Notes: generated by a model not told the origin, from the letters alone. 64,000 nt of DNA from Haloplasma contractile SSD-17B (GCF_000215935.2 NZ_AFNU02000010.1:49997-113996), one strand, 5' to 3'; shown: positions 8,301 to 17,424, numbered from the stretch's first letter. Numbers and translations are program-made.

Positions 8301-9167
8301 TTATGGTTGAATCAATTTGACTGTCTTTTTAATAGTTTCCACAGTAATTGATTCATTTATCTTTACTGTTTCTCCATCGATTCCCATCATTACTTCCTCT
8401 TGAGGGACAATCGTGTAGTGATCATTTTGTTTAAACGAAACGTATTGTTTAAAATGAACATGCTTGCCTGAAAAAATAGTAGGAAAAATGAACAACAGTT
8501 TGAATTTAGAGACTCCCTTAATTACACATAGCTCAAAAAGTCCGTCATCTAGCTTTGCATAAGGACTAATTTTCATCCCACCACCGTAGTACGTACCATT
8601 ATGAATAGTGGTTAGGATTAATTCCTCCTCATGATTATTAATGCTAAGTCGTGTCGGTTTATATTTAAATAGAGTCTTGAATAAACCAACTACATAAGCT
8701 GAACCTCCCGGCATAAACCGTTTATACTTTTCTGAATTATGACTTATTTCAGCATCGAGCCCAAAACTAATATAATTTAAAAAGTATTGATCATTGGCTT
8801 TTCCGACATCAATGTAATCACTGTGATTTTTTTTAATCATATTAAAAACTTCTTTGGTTTTATTAGGAATTTTGAGTAAGCGAGCGAAGTCATTCCCTGT
8901 TCCAAACGGTATGATGCCAAACAATACATCAAGCCCTATGATTGCATTTAATACTTCAGAAGCAGTTCCATCCCCTCCTACCGCAAATACATGGGTGATT
9001 GATTCAGTCAAAATCAACGTTCTCAACTTAGAAGCATAATGGGTCGGTTTCGTTTGAAAGGTCATATAATCAAACCCATCTTGGTCTAAATATCGTTTTA
9101 ATTTTTCCATTTTTAGTAATGCTTTCCCTTTTCCGGAAGCAGGATTTACAGCGAATAAATATCTCAT
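8301..9167 (-). CDS. Diacylglycerol/lipid kinase family protein (DagK/YegS type)
   Basis: 288-residue soluble lipid kinase that would phosphorylate diacylglycerol or a related lipid at the membrane face with ATP. Signatures: AVNPASGKGKA near the N-terminus, VFAVGGDGTASEVLN (GGDGT nucleotide motif, about residues 60-75) and GIIPFGTGNDFAR. The C-terminal beta-sandwich contains GGGMKISPYAKLDDG, also typical. Normal length. Whether it recycles diacylglycerol from lipoteichoic acid synthesis is an inference from the family. Confidence 0.88.
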   Translation of the reverse strand: MRYLFAVNPASGKGKALLKMEKLKRYLDQDGFDYMTFQTKPTHYASKLRTLILTESITHVFAVGGDGTASEVLNAIIGLDVLFGIIPFGTGNDFARLLKIPNKTKEVFNMIKKNHSDYIDVGKANDQYFLNYISFGLDAEISHNSEKYKRFMPGGSAYVVGLFKTLFKYKPTRLSINNHEEELILTTIHNGTYYGGGMKISPYAKLDDGLFELCVIKGVSKFKLLFIFPTIFSGKHVHFKQYVSFKQNDHYTIVPQEEVMMGIDGETVKINESITVETIKKTVKLIQP

Positions 9168-9302
9168 TGTCAGGCAATCCCTTCATTATTGGAACTTTAA
9201 AATAGTATTTTCTAATGAACTTTTTACTTTGATCTCATTATATTCATTTTACTTTGTTTATTACCGATGTAAAAATGGTCATATTGAATTATTTATTGAA
9301 CA

Positions 9303-10682
9303 TCATTTAAAAAAGCGCCTTAACCATTTGATTTTTGATTTATACGGAGGATAACGAAAGCTTATATCAAGATAGTTAGCTTTTTTTAGTATGCTTTTTT
9401 CATGAGAGAAGGCATCGATACTAGTCTCTCCATGATAAGCACCAAGTCCACTACTCCCTACACCACCAAACGGTAAATTTGGGTTTGCTAAATGCATTAG
9501 CGTATCATTCACACATCCTCCGCCAAATGAAACTTCTCTAAGAATTCGTTTTTCTGTCTTCTTATCATTTGTAAAAAGATAGAGTGCTAAAGGCTTAGGT
9601 AATGATTGAATATTACGAATTGCTACATTTAAATCACTGTATGAAAGTATTGGTAACAATGGACCAAAGATTTCATCTTTCATGATTTCATGTTCAAACG
9701 TTACATCATCTATAATAGTTGGTTCAATATAGCGAATATCAGAATCCGTCATACCTCCTGATACAATCTTACCACCTGAGTTTAATAACTTAGTTAGTCG
9801 ATTATACTGTTTATCATTGATTATTCTACCATAATCTTCACTCTTATAAGCATCTTCGCCATAAGAGTCACGTATTGCATTTTGTAGTTCTGTTATCAAC
9901 TGTGATTTTACCCGTTCATGCACGAGTATATAATCGGGGGCAACGCAAGTCTGACCTGTATTTAAAAATTTTCCAAATGCAATGCGTTTAGCAGCCAATT
10001 TTAAGTCGACTGTATCATCTACTATAACAGGGCTTTTTCCTCCTAGCTCCAGTGTGACTGGAATTAATTGTTCAGCTGCCTGTTTCATGACTATTTTTCC
10101 AACCGGTACGCTTCCTGTGAAAAAGATATGATCAAACTGCTCTTTTAAAAGTGTCTGACTGACTTCTACACCTCCGGTCATTGCTGATATATAGGAAGAA
10201 TCAAATGTTTTCTCGATCAACTTGATCACACTACTCGAGGTATGAACCGCATATTCCGATGTTTTTAGTACAGCACAATTCCCCGATGCAATAGCGCCTA
10301 TTAATGGGGCAAGGACCAATTGAAATGGGTAATTCCACGGTGCAATGATTAACGAAACACCATAGGGTTCCTTTATAATATAACTTTTGGCCGGGAAGCT
10401 TGTAATTGGTGTCTTTACTTTTTTGGGTTTAATCCATTTCTTTAATTTTTTAATCGTTATGTCTATCTCCTCATAAAGAAATGCAATTTCAGTAATAAAG
10501 GCTTCAAACGGTGACTTATTTAAATCTTTTTTAAGTGCGGTTAAAATCTCATCCTCATTCTGTTTAATCGCGTTTTTTAAATTCTTTAACTGTTTTATTC
10601 TAAAATTTAATTCATGTGTTTCACCAGTTCTAAAGAATTGTTTTTGATTTTTGACTAGCGTCTTTATTTCATTCGTTTCCAT
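9303..10682 (-). CDS. Aldehyde dehydrogenase, class 3-like (fatty/aromatic aldehyde type)
   Basis: 459-residue NAD(P)-dependent aldehyde dehydrogenase. Catalytic Cys in FLNTGQTCVAPDY, general-base Glu in PVTLELGGKSPVI, nucleotide site FTGSVPVGKIV, and NYPFQL in the IAPWNYPF segment. The short N-terminus and the basic end of the protein (KIKWLRRFFK) match class 3/YwdH-type enzymes, some of which are membrane-associated. Single-gene unit. The physiological aldehyde is unknown. Confidence 0.9.
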   Translation of the reverse strand: METNEIKTLVKNQKQFFRTGETHELNFRIKQLKNLKNAIKQNEDEILTALKKDLNKSPFEAFITEIAFLYEEIDITIKKLKKWIKPKKVKTPITSFPAKSYIIKEPYGVSLIIAPWNYPFQLVLAPLIGAIASGNCAVLKTSEYAVHTSSSVIKLIEKTFDSSYISAMTGGVEVSQTLLKEQFDHIFFTGSVPVGKIVMKQAAEQLIPVTLELGGKSPVIVDDTVDLKLAAKRIAFGKFLNTGQTCVAPDYILVHERVKSQLITELQNAIRDSYGEDAYKSEDYGRIINDKQYNRLTKLLNSGGKIVSGGMTDSDIRYIEPTIIDDVTFEHEIMKDEIFGPLLPILSYSDLNVAIRNIQSLPKPLALYLFTNDKKTEKRILREVSFGGGCVNDTLMHLANPNLPFGGVGSSGLGAYHGETSIDAFSHEKSILKKANYLDISFRYPPYKSKIKWLRRFFK

Positions 10683-10859
10683 ACACTGCTCTCCTTTTAT
10701 GTATACTGTTATTTTACCACAATCATATATTAAGTAGGCGGATCCACAAGGTTACCTTAAAATATAGTCAAATTCACTAAGATAATTGGGTATTTGAATT
10801 TATCAACACTATACCTATATCATACTATAAACTGAAACTATAAAGCAAGGAGGTATTGT

Positions 10860-11123
10860 ATGAGCTATTTACCTTTAATGAATAGACCCTTATTAAGACC
10901 TGTTAATAATGGGGTTCGATATGTATCACATGAAGACGAAGAACGATATGGATTATTACCATTTTTAGCCGGTGTTGCGATTACTGCACCGTTTTGGTTT
11001 AGAAGACCTTGTTGCCCACCTTTTTATAACTACTCTTACTATAATTATGGCTATGGACCTAGACCTTACGCTAATCCGGGTTATGGTTACGGTTACGGAG
11101 GATATGGCGGATACGGCTTTTAA
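10860..11123 (+). CDS. Tyr/Gly-rich spore-coat-like protein (87 aa)
   Basis: Small protein with a strong AAGGAGG site. The N-terminus has SYLPLMNRPLL and a charged HEDEERYG segment, then a short apolar stretch (LLPFLAGVAITAPFW), then a PCCPPF turn and a tail of Tyr-Gly repeats (YGYGYGGYGGYGF). Composition resembles Bacillus Tyr-rich coat and exosporium proteins, which cross-link through tyrosine. First of four neighbouring genes with related features. Function is inferred from composition only. Confidence 0.5.
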   Translation: MSYLPLMNRPLLRPVNNGVRYVSHEDEERYGLLPFLAGVAITAPFWFRRPCCPPFYNYSYYNYGYGPRPYANPGYGYGYGGYGGYGF

Positions 11124-11201
11124 GAGTAAGATCACTCAGTTGTAAGAACTGTTACATAAATACTTAATTTAAAATTTTTATAAACCATTAGGAGGTTAAT
11201 T

Positions 11202-11546
11202 ATGAGAAACGTTAGAAATTTAAATCCCATCAGACACAATGATTTCTTTCCAAATCAGCAATTCAATCCGAATCATCAAGAGGATCAGCGCTTCGGTGGA
11301 ATCTTACCATTAGTAGGAGGTTTAGCTGCTGGTGCCATAGGAGAATCATTCTTCGATGATGACTATTATGACGGTGGCTATTACGGACGCCCTGGTTACG
11401 GGTATTATGGCTATGGTAGGAGACCTTACTATGGACGCCCTGGTTATGGATACGGTAGACCATACTACAAGAGACCTAGACGTCGTCGTTATTATGGATA
11501 TTATAACTCTCCATACTATTATAACGATGAACCGTTTATTCGCTAA
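11202..11546 (+). CDS. Tyr/Gly/Arg-rich spore-coat-like protein (114 aa)
   Basis: Has AGGAGG before its ATG. The N-terminal half is polar and Asn/Pro-rich, followed by ILPLVGGLAAGAIGESFF, which matches the apolar block of the preceding gene's product. The C-terminal half is Tyr/Gly/Arg repeats (GRPGYGYYGYGRRPYYGRPG) ending in RRYYGYYNSPYYYNDEPFIR. That ending recurs in the protein at 12236-12856, so the two are paralogous at least at the C-terminus. Probably co-transcribed with the gene 78 bases upstream. Confidence 0.5.
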   Translation: MRNVRNLNPIRHNDFFPNQQFNPNHQEDQRFGGILPLVGGLAAGAIGESFFDDDYYDGGYYGRPGYGYYGYGRRPYYGRPGYGYGRPYYKRPRRRRYYGYYNSPYYYNDEPFIR

Positions 11547-11563
11547 CTAGAAATAGTTAAGAT

Positions 11564-11603
11564 TGTCACATCTTTCAGACAAGGGAAGATGTGACTTTTT
11601 CTT
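11564..11603 (+). terminator. Terminator of the first coat-like gene pair
   Basis: GTCACATCTT / AAGATGTGAC stem followed by TTTTTCTTT. Confidence 0.85.
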
Positions 11604-11936
11604 TATGCTATGTATTAGGTCTGTATCTATAGGACTATTCAAAATGAATGTTATCGAATAGATTTCTTTATTTTGAAATTTTAAATATAATAATATTATT
11701 TTACTCACTTATAATAAACTTTAATCTATAACAAGAATTGTGATTCAGTCTTGAACGGATTAATAACAACATAATGCGTTACTATTTATGCTTATTCTCA
11801 AAATTAAACGAAGCCTAATTAATGAGTCATTAACTTATATTATATTAAATAAAAACCTAATAATGTAGGTTAATTCCCTATGTGAAGTGTCATATTTCAC
11901 ATATGATAAAGTGACTATTTTTTTAGGAGGTTTGTC
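11604..11936. other. AT-rich spacer between coat-like gene pairs
   Basis: Probably holds the promoter of the second pair. I see no ORF with a ribosome binding site before the TTTAGGAGG at about 11922. Confidence 0.45.
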
Positions 11937-12188
11937 ATGGAGTATATAAACTATTTGCCAATGGTGAAAAGAGATTACAGAAGTGAGGACCATAATCAGG
12001 AATATACTGAACTAAATGATGATCGTATTATTGATTTTAGTATGCTTGGTGGGTTCCCCGGACATGGACGAGGAAGATGGCATGGACGTTATCCTTATCA
12101 CAGATATTGGTATCCTTACTTTTATCCATTCTATCCATATCCTTATCCATATCCATACCCATATCCATGGTATGGTCCTTGGTACTAG
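11937..12188 (+). CDS. Tyr-Pro repeat protein, spore-surface-like (83 aa)
   Basis: Strong AGGAGG before ATG. The start MEYINYLPMVKRDYR resembles the N-terminus of the 10860 product (SYLPLMNR). A Gly/His/Arg block (GGFPGHGRGRWHGRY) is followed by a tail made almost only of aromatic residues and proline, with six Tyr-Pro units in tandem and a WYGPWY end. Such a tail cannot form a normal globular core and suggests a cross-linkable surface polymer. Function unknown. Confidence 0.5.
   Translation: MEYINYLPMVKRDYRSEDHNQEYTELNDDRIIDFSMLGGFPGHGRGRWHGRYPYHRYWYPYFYPFYPYPYPYPYPYPWYGPWY
12132..12167 (+). repeat. Hexanucleotide tandem repeat coding (Tyr-Pro)6
   Basis: Six consecutive units of TATCCA (variants TATCCT and TACCCA), in frame with the gene. 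Replication slippage would change the number of Tyr-Pro units without breaking the frame. Confidence 0.85.
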
Positions 12189-12235
12189 TAAAATTGTTCT
12201 GGAATAAGTAAAATCTATATGAGAGGAGGAAAAAA

Positions 12236-12856
12236 ATGGTTTATAGAAGCAATAGGAATAAAAACTCTAATAATCAAAATAGATATTCACAGGTTGGTGG
12301 TTATGATTTACAGCCTATACAAGGACTCGGTGGCTTAGCTGGTAGTCCTGGCTGGTCAGGAAGTTTAGGCTTAAGTACAATTGGTCAATCACCAGGATTG
12401 GCTGCAGCAACTGGGGCAGGCTCTGGTCTTGGTGGTCTCGGATCTTTTGGTACAGGACTAGGACCCGGCTTACTTGGTGCAGGAGGCCCAGGTCCGATCG
12501 GCGGACTTGGGGGTATTGATACGACTGGATATGGCGGACTACTAGGTGTATCCGGTTATGGTGGTGCTGATTTATATGGTACAGGAAGATTGGGGCGAAC
12601 AGGATTAGGTTATTCAGCACTCGGTAGTGGTCTCTATAACTATACCGGACGCTATGGAGGGTTAGGAACAGGTATTGGCTACGGAGGAGGAGCAGGATTC
12701 GGTGGAGTTGGTAGTGGACTTTTAGGTCTTGGTGCTGGGTTATTATCAGGATTTGGAGGCCTTGGAACACTTGGTTACCCTGCTGGTCGACGTTGGTACG
12801 GATATTATAATTCACCTTACATATACTATAATAGACGGCCCTTTGTTTATTATTAA
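12236..12856 (+). CDS. Gly-rich spore-surface-like protein (206 aa)
   Basis: AGGAGG before ATG, 47 bases after the Tyr-Pro gene, so probably the same transcript. After a polar N-terminus (SNRNKNSNNQNRYSQ) the chain is dominated by Gly with Leu, Ser, Ala and Tyr (GSGLGGLGSFGTGLGPG), without cysteine. It ends in RRWYGYYNSPYIYYNRRPF, nearly the ending of the 11202 product. Low-complexity composition suggests a structural coat or exosporium component; no enzyme motif is seen. Confidence 0.5.
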   Translation: MVYRSNRNKNSNNQNRYSQVGGYDLQPIQGLGGLAGSPGWSGSLGLSTIGQSPGLAAATGAGSGLGGLGSFGTGLGPGLLGAGGPGPIGGLGGIDTTGYGGLLGVSGYGGADLYGTGRLGRTGLGYSALGSGLYNYTGRYGGLGTGIGYGGGAGFGGVGSGLLGLGAGLLSGFGGLGTLGYPAGRRWYGYYNSPYIYYNRRPFVYY

Positions 12857-12906
12857 TGGTTAAGAGTTCTAATTCATTAACCATATTCCACAACTTATAA
12901 ATTATT

Positions 12907-12946
12907 AAAAAAACATGACATTTTAAATAAAAATGTCATGTTTTTT
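12907..12946 (+). terminator. Terminator of the second coat-like pair
   Basis: AAAACATGACATTTT / AAAATGTCATGTTTT, nearly perfect, ending in a T run. Confidence 0.85.
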
Positions 12947-13339
12947 ATATTATTAGGTCTCTGTTAGCAGACTTTGTTGTTAAAGAACTCATATTTTTCA
13001 TAATAAGTTAGTGAGCACTCAAAAACAAACAAAATTACAAGCTAGAAAAGTGGTCAATGACCATTCATCGCTGCAATATACGTAGGAAAATTTATACAGG
13101 ATTTTTAAATGGTACTGGTGTAAAGTTAACAAGCACTTGATATAAGACTCTGCTTCCTATAAGGTAACCCATCAGACTTGAAAAATACGTAAAGACAATA
13201 AAATTTGTAAGGCCAACTATCTGAGTGTGTTGTTGTATTTAGTTTAAACTAATGATGCCACTAATAAAAAAACTATTTACCAATATCCATTTAGGTTTTA
13301 TTGATAAACAGTTCATATATATTACGTACTTATTGTTAC
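12947..13339. other. Gene-less spacer
   Basis: About 390 bases between convergent transcription units. No supported ORF. Short stretches look like broken coding sequence, but nothing could be assigned. Confidence 0.4.
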
Positions 13340-14203
13340 TTACTCACTATCATAGTATTTAGCTATAGCCTGTGTTCCTAGGTTACCGAACCCATTTTCA
13401 ATCAGTGTTTCGTAGATACTTTCAACTAGATTAAGGTTTGGTAGATCAAGTGCCATATTATGTGCTTCTTCTTGTGCAATCTGCATATCTTTAACAAAAT
13501 GTTTAATGTAGAAACCAGGTTGATAATCTTTCTCTATAATCTTAGGCGCAATGTGTTTAAGTTGCCAACTTGAAGCTGCACCATTTGAAATACTTTGAAG
13601 TACTTTATTCAAATCTAAGTTAGAAGACTTCGCGTAGGTTAACGCTTCAACAACGCCAATAACAGCTCCTGCTATTGCTATTTGATTCACTACTTTTGTA
13701 TGTTGACCATTTCCTGCATCACCTTGATAAACGATATTTTTTCCTAACACGGTTAATAGAGGTAGACACTTTTCAAATACCTCTTCATCACCACCAACCA
13801 TAATTGATAGTGTACCCTTTTCTGCACCAATGTCGCCACCAGAAACAGGAGCATCAAGAGTATGAATCCCTTTATCTTGTGCTTTCTGATAGATTCTTTT
13901 AGCAAGTGTTGGTGTTGATGTTGTCATATCTATTATGATAGTGCCTTGTTTGGCATTATGTATAATTCCATTTTTATTTAGGTACAATTCTTCAACATCA
14001 CTAGGTGTTCCTACGATTGTAATGATCAGATCACTATTCTTAGTTAATTCTTTTGTTGATTCGCACCAAATTGCACCCTGCTCTAACAAATCTTCAGCTT
14101 TTGACTCTGTACGATTATAAATAAATACATTATAACCATTTTTAATCAAATTGTGTGCCATAGGCTTACCCATGACTCCAAGCCCAATAAAACCAATATT
14201 CAT
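13340..14203 (-). CDS. Beta-hydroxyacid dehydrogenase (3-hydroxyisobutyrate dehydrogenase/tartronate semialdehyde reductase family)
   Basis: 287 residues, NAD(P)-dependent. Signatures: GFIGLGVMGKPMAHNL (dinucleotide fold plus family signature), DAPVSGGDIGAEKGTL (substrate-binding motif), and GNGQHTKVVNQ with the catalytic Lys. Length is normal. Adjacent genes give no pathway, so the substrate (3-hydroxyisobutyrate, tartronate semialdehyde or succinic semialdehyde as in related enzymes) is open. Good ribosome binding site (GGAGGGAGA) before the ATG. Confidence 0.88.
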   Translation of the reverse strand: MNIGFIGLGVMGKPMAHNLIKNGYNVFIYNRTESKAEDLLEQGAIWCESTKELTKNSDLIITIVGTPSDVEELYLNKNGIIHNAKQGTIIIDMTTSTPTLAKRIYQKAQDKGIHTLDAPVSGGDIGAEKGTLSIMVGGDEEVFEKCLPLLTVLGKNIVYQGDAGNGQHTKVVNQIAIAGAVIGVVEALTYAKSSNLDLNKVLQSISNGAASSWQLKHIAPKIIEKDYQPGFYIKHFVKDMQIAQEEAHNMALDLPNLNLVESIYETLIENGFGNLGTQAIAKYYDSE

Positions 14204-14323
14204 AAATGTCTCCCTCCAAAAAGGAAATCGCTTTTCTTAAACAATATACTACTATTATATATAATTTTTAATATTTTGCAACCTTAATTTTTAGTGACCG
14301 CTGATTGTATTAATTTAAAAAAT

Positions 14324-14347
14324 AAAAAAAGTTGGCAAATGCCAACT
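14324..14347 (-). terminator. Terminator of ptsH
   Basis: AGTTGGCATTTGCCAACT hairpin followed on the minus strand by seven T. Confidence 0.85.
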
Positions 14348-14359
14348 CTATCTTAAAAA

Positions 14360-14623
14360 TTATTCGCTAATTCCAGTTTCTTTTAAAGTCTTTTCAACTT
14401 CATTTAATGCTTCTTCAGCATCGTCACCTTCAGAACTAATGATAATGTCTGCTCCTTGTTGGATACCTAAAGACATTACACCCATTATTGATTTTAAGTT
14501 TACTGTTTTTCCATTGTAAGTTAAGTGCAATTCAGATTCATATTTACTAGCTGCATTTACTAATAGAGTGGCTGGTCTTGCATGTAGACCACCTTCATCT
14601 GTTACTTTAAAATTTCGTTCCAT
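14360..14623 (-). CDS. ptsH: Phosphocarrier protein HPr
   Basis: Small PTS phosphocarrier that passes phosphate from enzyme I to EIIA domains. In Bacillota it is also phosphorylated on a Ser by HPr kinase to act as CcpA co-repressor. Both sites are present: His14 in GGLHARPAT (His15 of the family) and Ser45 in [12 protein letters not shown] (Ser46). Start set at 14623, where AAAGGGGAG precedes ATG; an in-frame extension to 14659 has no support. 87 residues is normal. ptsI does not follow, unlike the usual ptsHI; an EIIB-like membrane protein gene lies 77 bases upstream on the same strand. Confidence 0.95.
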   Translation of the reverse strand: MERNFKVTDEGGLHARPATLLVNAASKYESELHLTYNGKTVNLKSIMGVMSLGIQQGADIIISSEGDDAEEALNEVEKTLKETGISE

Positions 14624-14700
14624 GGAATTTCTCCCCTTTGTTAAATTATTTTTTCTCATTTACATTTTACTATATTCTAACATAATTTACAATAAATATG

Positions 14701-15363
14701 TCATTTACTTAGATATTTTTTTAGTAATTCATCTAATTCTTCAGCATTTTCACCTATAATAGCTTGCAACTTGTTCCCAGAAATAAACATTCCAGTAGCA
14801 CCTAGTTCTTTTATTTCATCAGGATTAATCTGTTCAACATCAACTAATTCAATTTTTACACGACGTAATTCATAACTTACATCAACTACATTGTCTTTTC
14901 CACCTAATGCATTCATAAATTGTGCAACTTTTTCATCATTTATACTCATTTTCTTATTTAGAGAAGCTTTTTCATATTTTTTATCAAGATACACGAGAAC
15001 AAATGAATAGAACACTATACTAAATACTATTGCGATCACATATACGTATGCATTGACATCAAGCAAGTACTGAATGAAAGCTCCTAAAAAAGAAACAATT
15101 AAGAGACTATTAAGACCACTCTTTATATTTGATTCTCGATCTCTTTTAATGAACTTGTTAAAACTCTTTCGTGCTACTACGCTAAGTAACGGAATCATGG
15201 TTATGAGATAAATGCCTATTCCTATTATGTCCCTAATTTCTTCTGTTAATTCCATTATAAATTCAATTTCGATATTATAAAAGAACTGAACAATAAATGG
15301 AATTAGGTATGCTAAAGATGCAATCACTAACACTTTACGATTATATACTTTTTTTTCTTTCAT
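14701..15363 (-). CDS. Four-helix membrane protein with EIIB-like domain lacking the phospho-cysteine
   Basis: 220 residues. Four hydrophobic segments (about 11-29, 43-63, 85-102, 105-126) are followed by a cytoplasmic domain (about 140-219) that aligns with the glucose-type EIIB domain: ALGGKDNVVDVSYELRRVKI for GGKENITNLDACITRLRV, then IKELGATGM and NKLQAIIGENAEEL. The phosphorylatable Cys is Glu165 here, so the domain cannot carry phosphate; Glu could mimic the phosphorylated state (inference). No EIIC-like transporter domain is present. Located directly upstream of ptsH, which suggests a sensor or regulator tied to PTS state. Confidence 0.6.
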   Translation of the reverse strand: MKEKKVYNRKVLVIASLAYLIPFIVQFFYNIEIEFIMELTEEIRDIIGIGIYLITMIPLLSVVARKSFNKFIKRDRESNIKSGLNSLLIVSFLGAFIQYLLDVNAYVYVIAIVFSIVFYSFVLVYLDKKYEKASLNKKMSINDEKVAQFMNALGGKDNVVDVSYELRRVKIELVDVEQINPDEIKELGATGMFISGNKLQAIIGENAEELDELLKKYLSK

Positions 15364-15575
15364 AATAGTTCCTCCTAACTATTTCTATATATATTTTACC
15401 GTTTTTTGTGAATATTACAAGAATAATTTAGTAATTCACTTTATTATGGAAATTATAAAGCCTAGATCTTACATTTTAAAACAAAATATGTGGCAATTAT
15501 AAGTGTTTAAATCATATTTTAGTCTATATTGATACAAGTTTACATCTCACAAATAAATCTACAAAATACAATTTA

Positions 15576-15602
15576 AAAAGCACATCTCAAACAATGTGCT
15601 TC
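15576..15602 (-). terminator. Terminator of mgsA
   Basis: AAGCACA / TGTGCTT stem, followed by TTTTTAAATT on the minus strand. Confidence 0.7.
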
Positions 15603-15616
15603 CGTAATTTTAAATC

Positions 15617-15988
15617 TTATAAATCCACTAATATACTTTCTATTAATCGCTCACCTGAGTTTGCATTCGTGGCAAGTGCAACATTATACACATCGCATAG
15701 ACGTAAAAGAGCTGTAATATCCGGTTCATGTGGCTGTGCTGTCAATGGATCACGCATGAAAATAATCATATCAATTTCATCATTAGCAATCATAGCTCCT
15801 ATTTCTAAATCTCCACCCAGTGGTCCTGATTTCATACGTTTACACGTTAACTTTGTATTTTCCATTATACGTAAACCAGTTGTACCAGTTGTAATTAACG
15901 TATGATTTTTTAATATTGATTCAAACCTTTTTACAAATACAACCATGTCATCTTTCTTCTTGTCGTGTGCAATTAGCGCAATATTCAT
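15617..15988 (-). CDS. mgsA: Methylglyoxal synthase
   Basis: Converts dihydroxyacetone phosphate to methylglyoxal and phosphate, a bypass that relieves sugar-phosphate build-up. 123 residues covering the whole family: [23 protein letters not shown] (phosphate site), [14 protein letters not shown] with the catalytic Asp, and [12 protein letters not shown] with the catalytic His, then [15 protein letters not shown]. Strong GGAGGT before ATG. In Bacillus the activity is curbed by phosphorylated HPr-like Crh; HPr is encoded close by. Confidence 0.95.
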   Translation of the reverse strand: MNIALIAHDKKKDDMVVFVKRFESILKNHTLITTGTTGLRIMENTKLTCKRMKSGPLGGDLEIGAMIANDEIDMIIFMRDPLTAQPHEPDITALLRLCDVYNVALATNANSGERLIESILVDL

Positions 15989-16290
15989 GGGTACCTCCTG
16001 TAATTTATCATTATTAGTTCGTTCTATTTATTAGTTCTTGTCTTATAGTCACACATCTCATTCATTTTATTCATTCATTGATCGTGATTCAGGTTAATTA
16101 AAAATTCTAAAAAATTGTAAAGCAATAAATGACTCTATAACACTTGTTATTATATCATAGCACTATTCAATTTAAAATAATATTAACAAATCTTAGTAAT
16201 TTATCTATTTTTAATCAGATTCTTTTATTTCGTATCCTTTTCCTATATAATAAATCTATCACAATCATTTTTTAGGTTAGGAGAACTTAT

Positions 16291-17115
16291 ATGGAGTTTT
16301 TAAATGAGTTAGTTAAATTTATTCTACTAGGTCTTTTACAAGGGTTTACAGAACCACTTCCAATTTCATCAAGCGGTCATCTGGTTCTATTTCAAGAAAT
16401 ACTTGGTGTTGATAACCCGGGTTTAAGTTTTGAGGCCATTGTTAATTTTGGTTCTTTGATTGCAATTTTAATATTCTATAAAGATACCGTTAAGCAATTA
16501 ATAGTTGGGTTCTTTAAGTATATTTTAAGTAGGGATGAGATGTATTTACGTGATTTTCGTTATTCACTGTTCATCGTTATTGGTACAATTCCTGCTGTCA
16601 TCGTAGGACTCTTATTTGAGGACCATATAGAATCGTTAAAAAGTGTAAAAACAGTAGGAATAGCATTACTAGTTACAGCACTTGCTTTATTTATTATACG
16701 TAATATGAAGGGTAAAAAATCTTTTGAACACGTTAATTTATCTGATTCTATTATAATTGGGCTTGCACAGGTAGTCGCTCTTCTTCCTGGTATCAGCCGT
16801 TCAGGAGCGACAGTCGTTGCAGGAATGAGTAGAAAGTTAGACATCGATAACGCACTACGTTTTTCATTTATGTTATATATCCCGATCAGTGTTGGTGCCT
16901 TCGTTATGGGGATGAAAGATGTCTTTACCGAGTCACTGTTTACAGGTACAGATTTAATTAACCTACCTGTAGCATTTATCGTATCGATTATCGCAACTTA
17001 TATTTCAGTCGGATGGTTCTTAGATATTATGAAACGTAGTAAGTTGATTTATTTTTCAATCTATTGTTTTGTTGTAGGTACAACAGCCATCATTTTAGAC
17101 TTAATTATTCTATAA
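16291..17115 (+). CDS. uppP: Undecaprenyl-diphosphatase (BacA family)
   Basis: Integral membrane enzyme that dephosphorylates undecaprenyl pyrophosphate to recycle the peptidoglycan lipid carrier; confers bacitracin tolerance in many species. Signature regions: GFTEPLPISSSGHL (first motif with catalytic Glu) and LLPGISRSGAT (second motif with the conserved Arg). 274 residues with about seven to eight hydrophobic segments, normal for the family. TTAGGAGAA precedes the ATG. Monocistronic between its promoter region and a terminator. Confidence 0.95.
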   Translation: MEFLNELVKFILLGLLQGFTEPLPISSSGHLVLFQEILGVDNPGLSFEAIVNFGSLIAILIFYKDTVKQLIVGFFKYILSRDEMYLRDFRYSLFIVIGTIPAVIVGLLFEDHIESLKSVKTVGIALLVTALALFIIRNMKGKKSFEHVNLSDSIIIGLAQVVALLPGISRSGATVVAGMSRKLDIDNALRFSFMLYIPISVGAFVMGMKDVFTESLFTGTDLINLPVAFIVSIIATYISVGWFLDIMKRSKLIYFSIYCFVVGTTAIILDLIIL

Positions 17116-17120
17116 CTATT

Positions 17121-17175
17121 AAAAACCATAATCAAACATCAAGAAAGTTTACGATGTTTGATTATGGTTTTTTTA
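17121..17175 (+). terminator. Terminator of uppP
   Basis: AAAAACCATAATCAAACATC / GATGTTTGATTATGGTTTTT with a short loop and T run. Confidence 0.9.
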
Positions 17176-17424
17176 TACTCTAATTCCGATTTTTGATCAT
17201 GTTCCTTATATACGATGTACTTATGAATCTGGTTGGAACTGATTACCCATTCCATAACTTTTTAAAAAATATGAATAACTATTACTTGCCTAAGTCTTTT
17301 AGGCTTCTCTATAATACTGTCTACAGCAGTCTATATGTGAATGTCTATTTACTTTTATAAACAGATTATTGTCTATACACAACTCAGTTTAAAACATAAA
17401 GTAACATTGAAAGGAGATGAAGTT

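Noticed and set aside
11356..11550. Overlapping frame rich in Met/Thr/Ile inside the Tyr-rich gene
   Set aside because: It is an out-of-frame shadow of the repeated TAT/GGT codons, without its own ribosome binding site.
12315..12893. 192-codon open frame antisense to the Gly-rich gene
   Set aside because: It is a mirror of repetitive GGN codons on the other strand, with no ribosome binding site and an implausible Leu/Gln/His composition.
13040..13160. Possible fragment of a serine recombinase (reads like W-T-I...YTG on the plus strand)
   Set aside because: The match is too short and too loose, with stops nearby. No ribosome binding site or repeat supports it.
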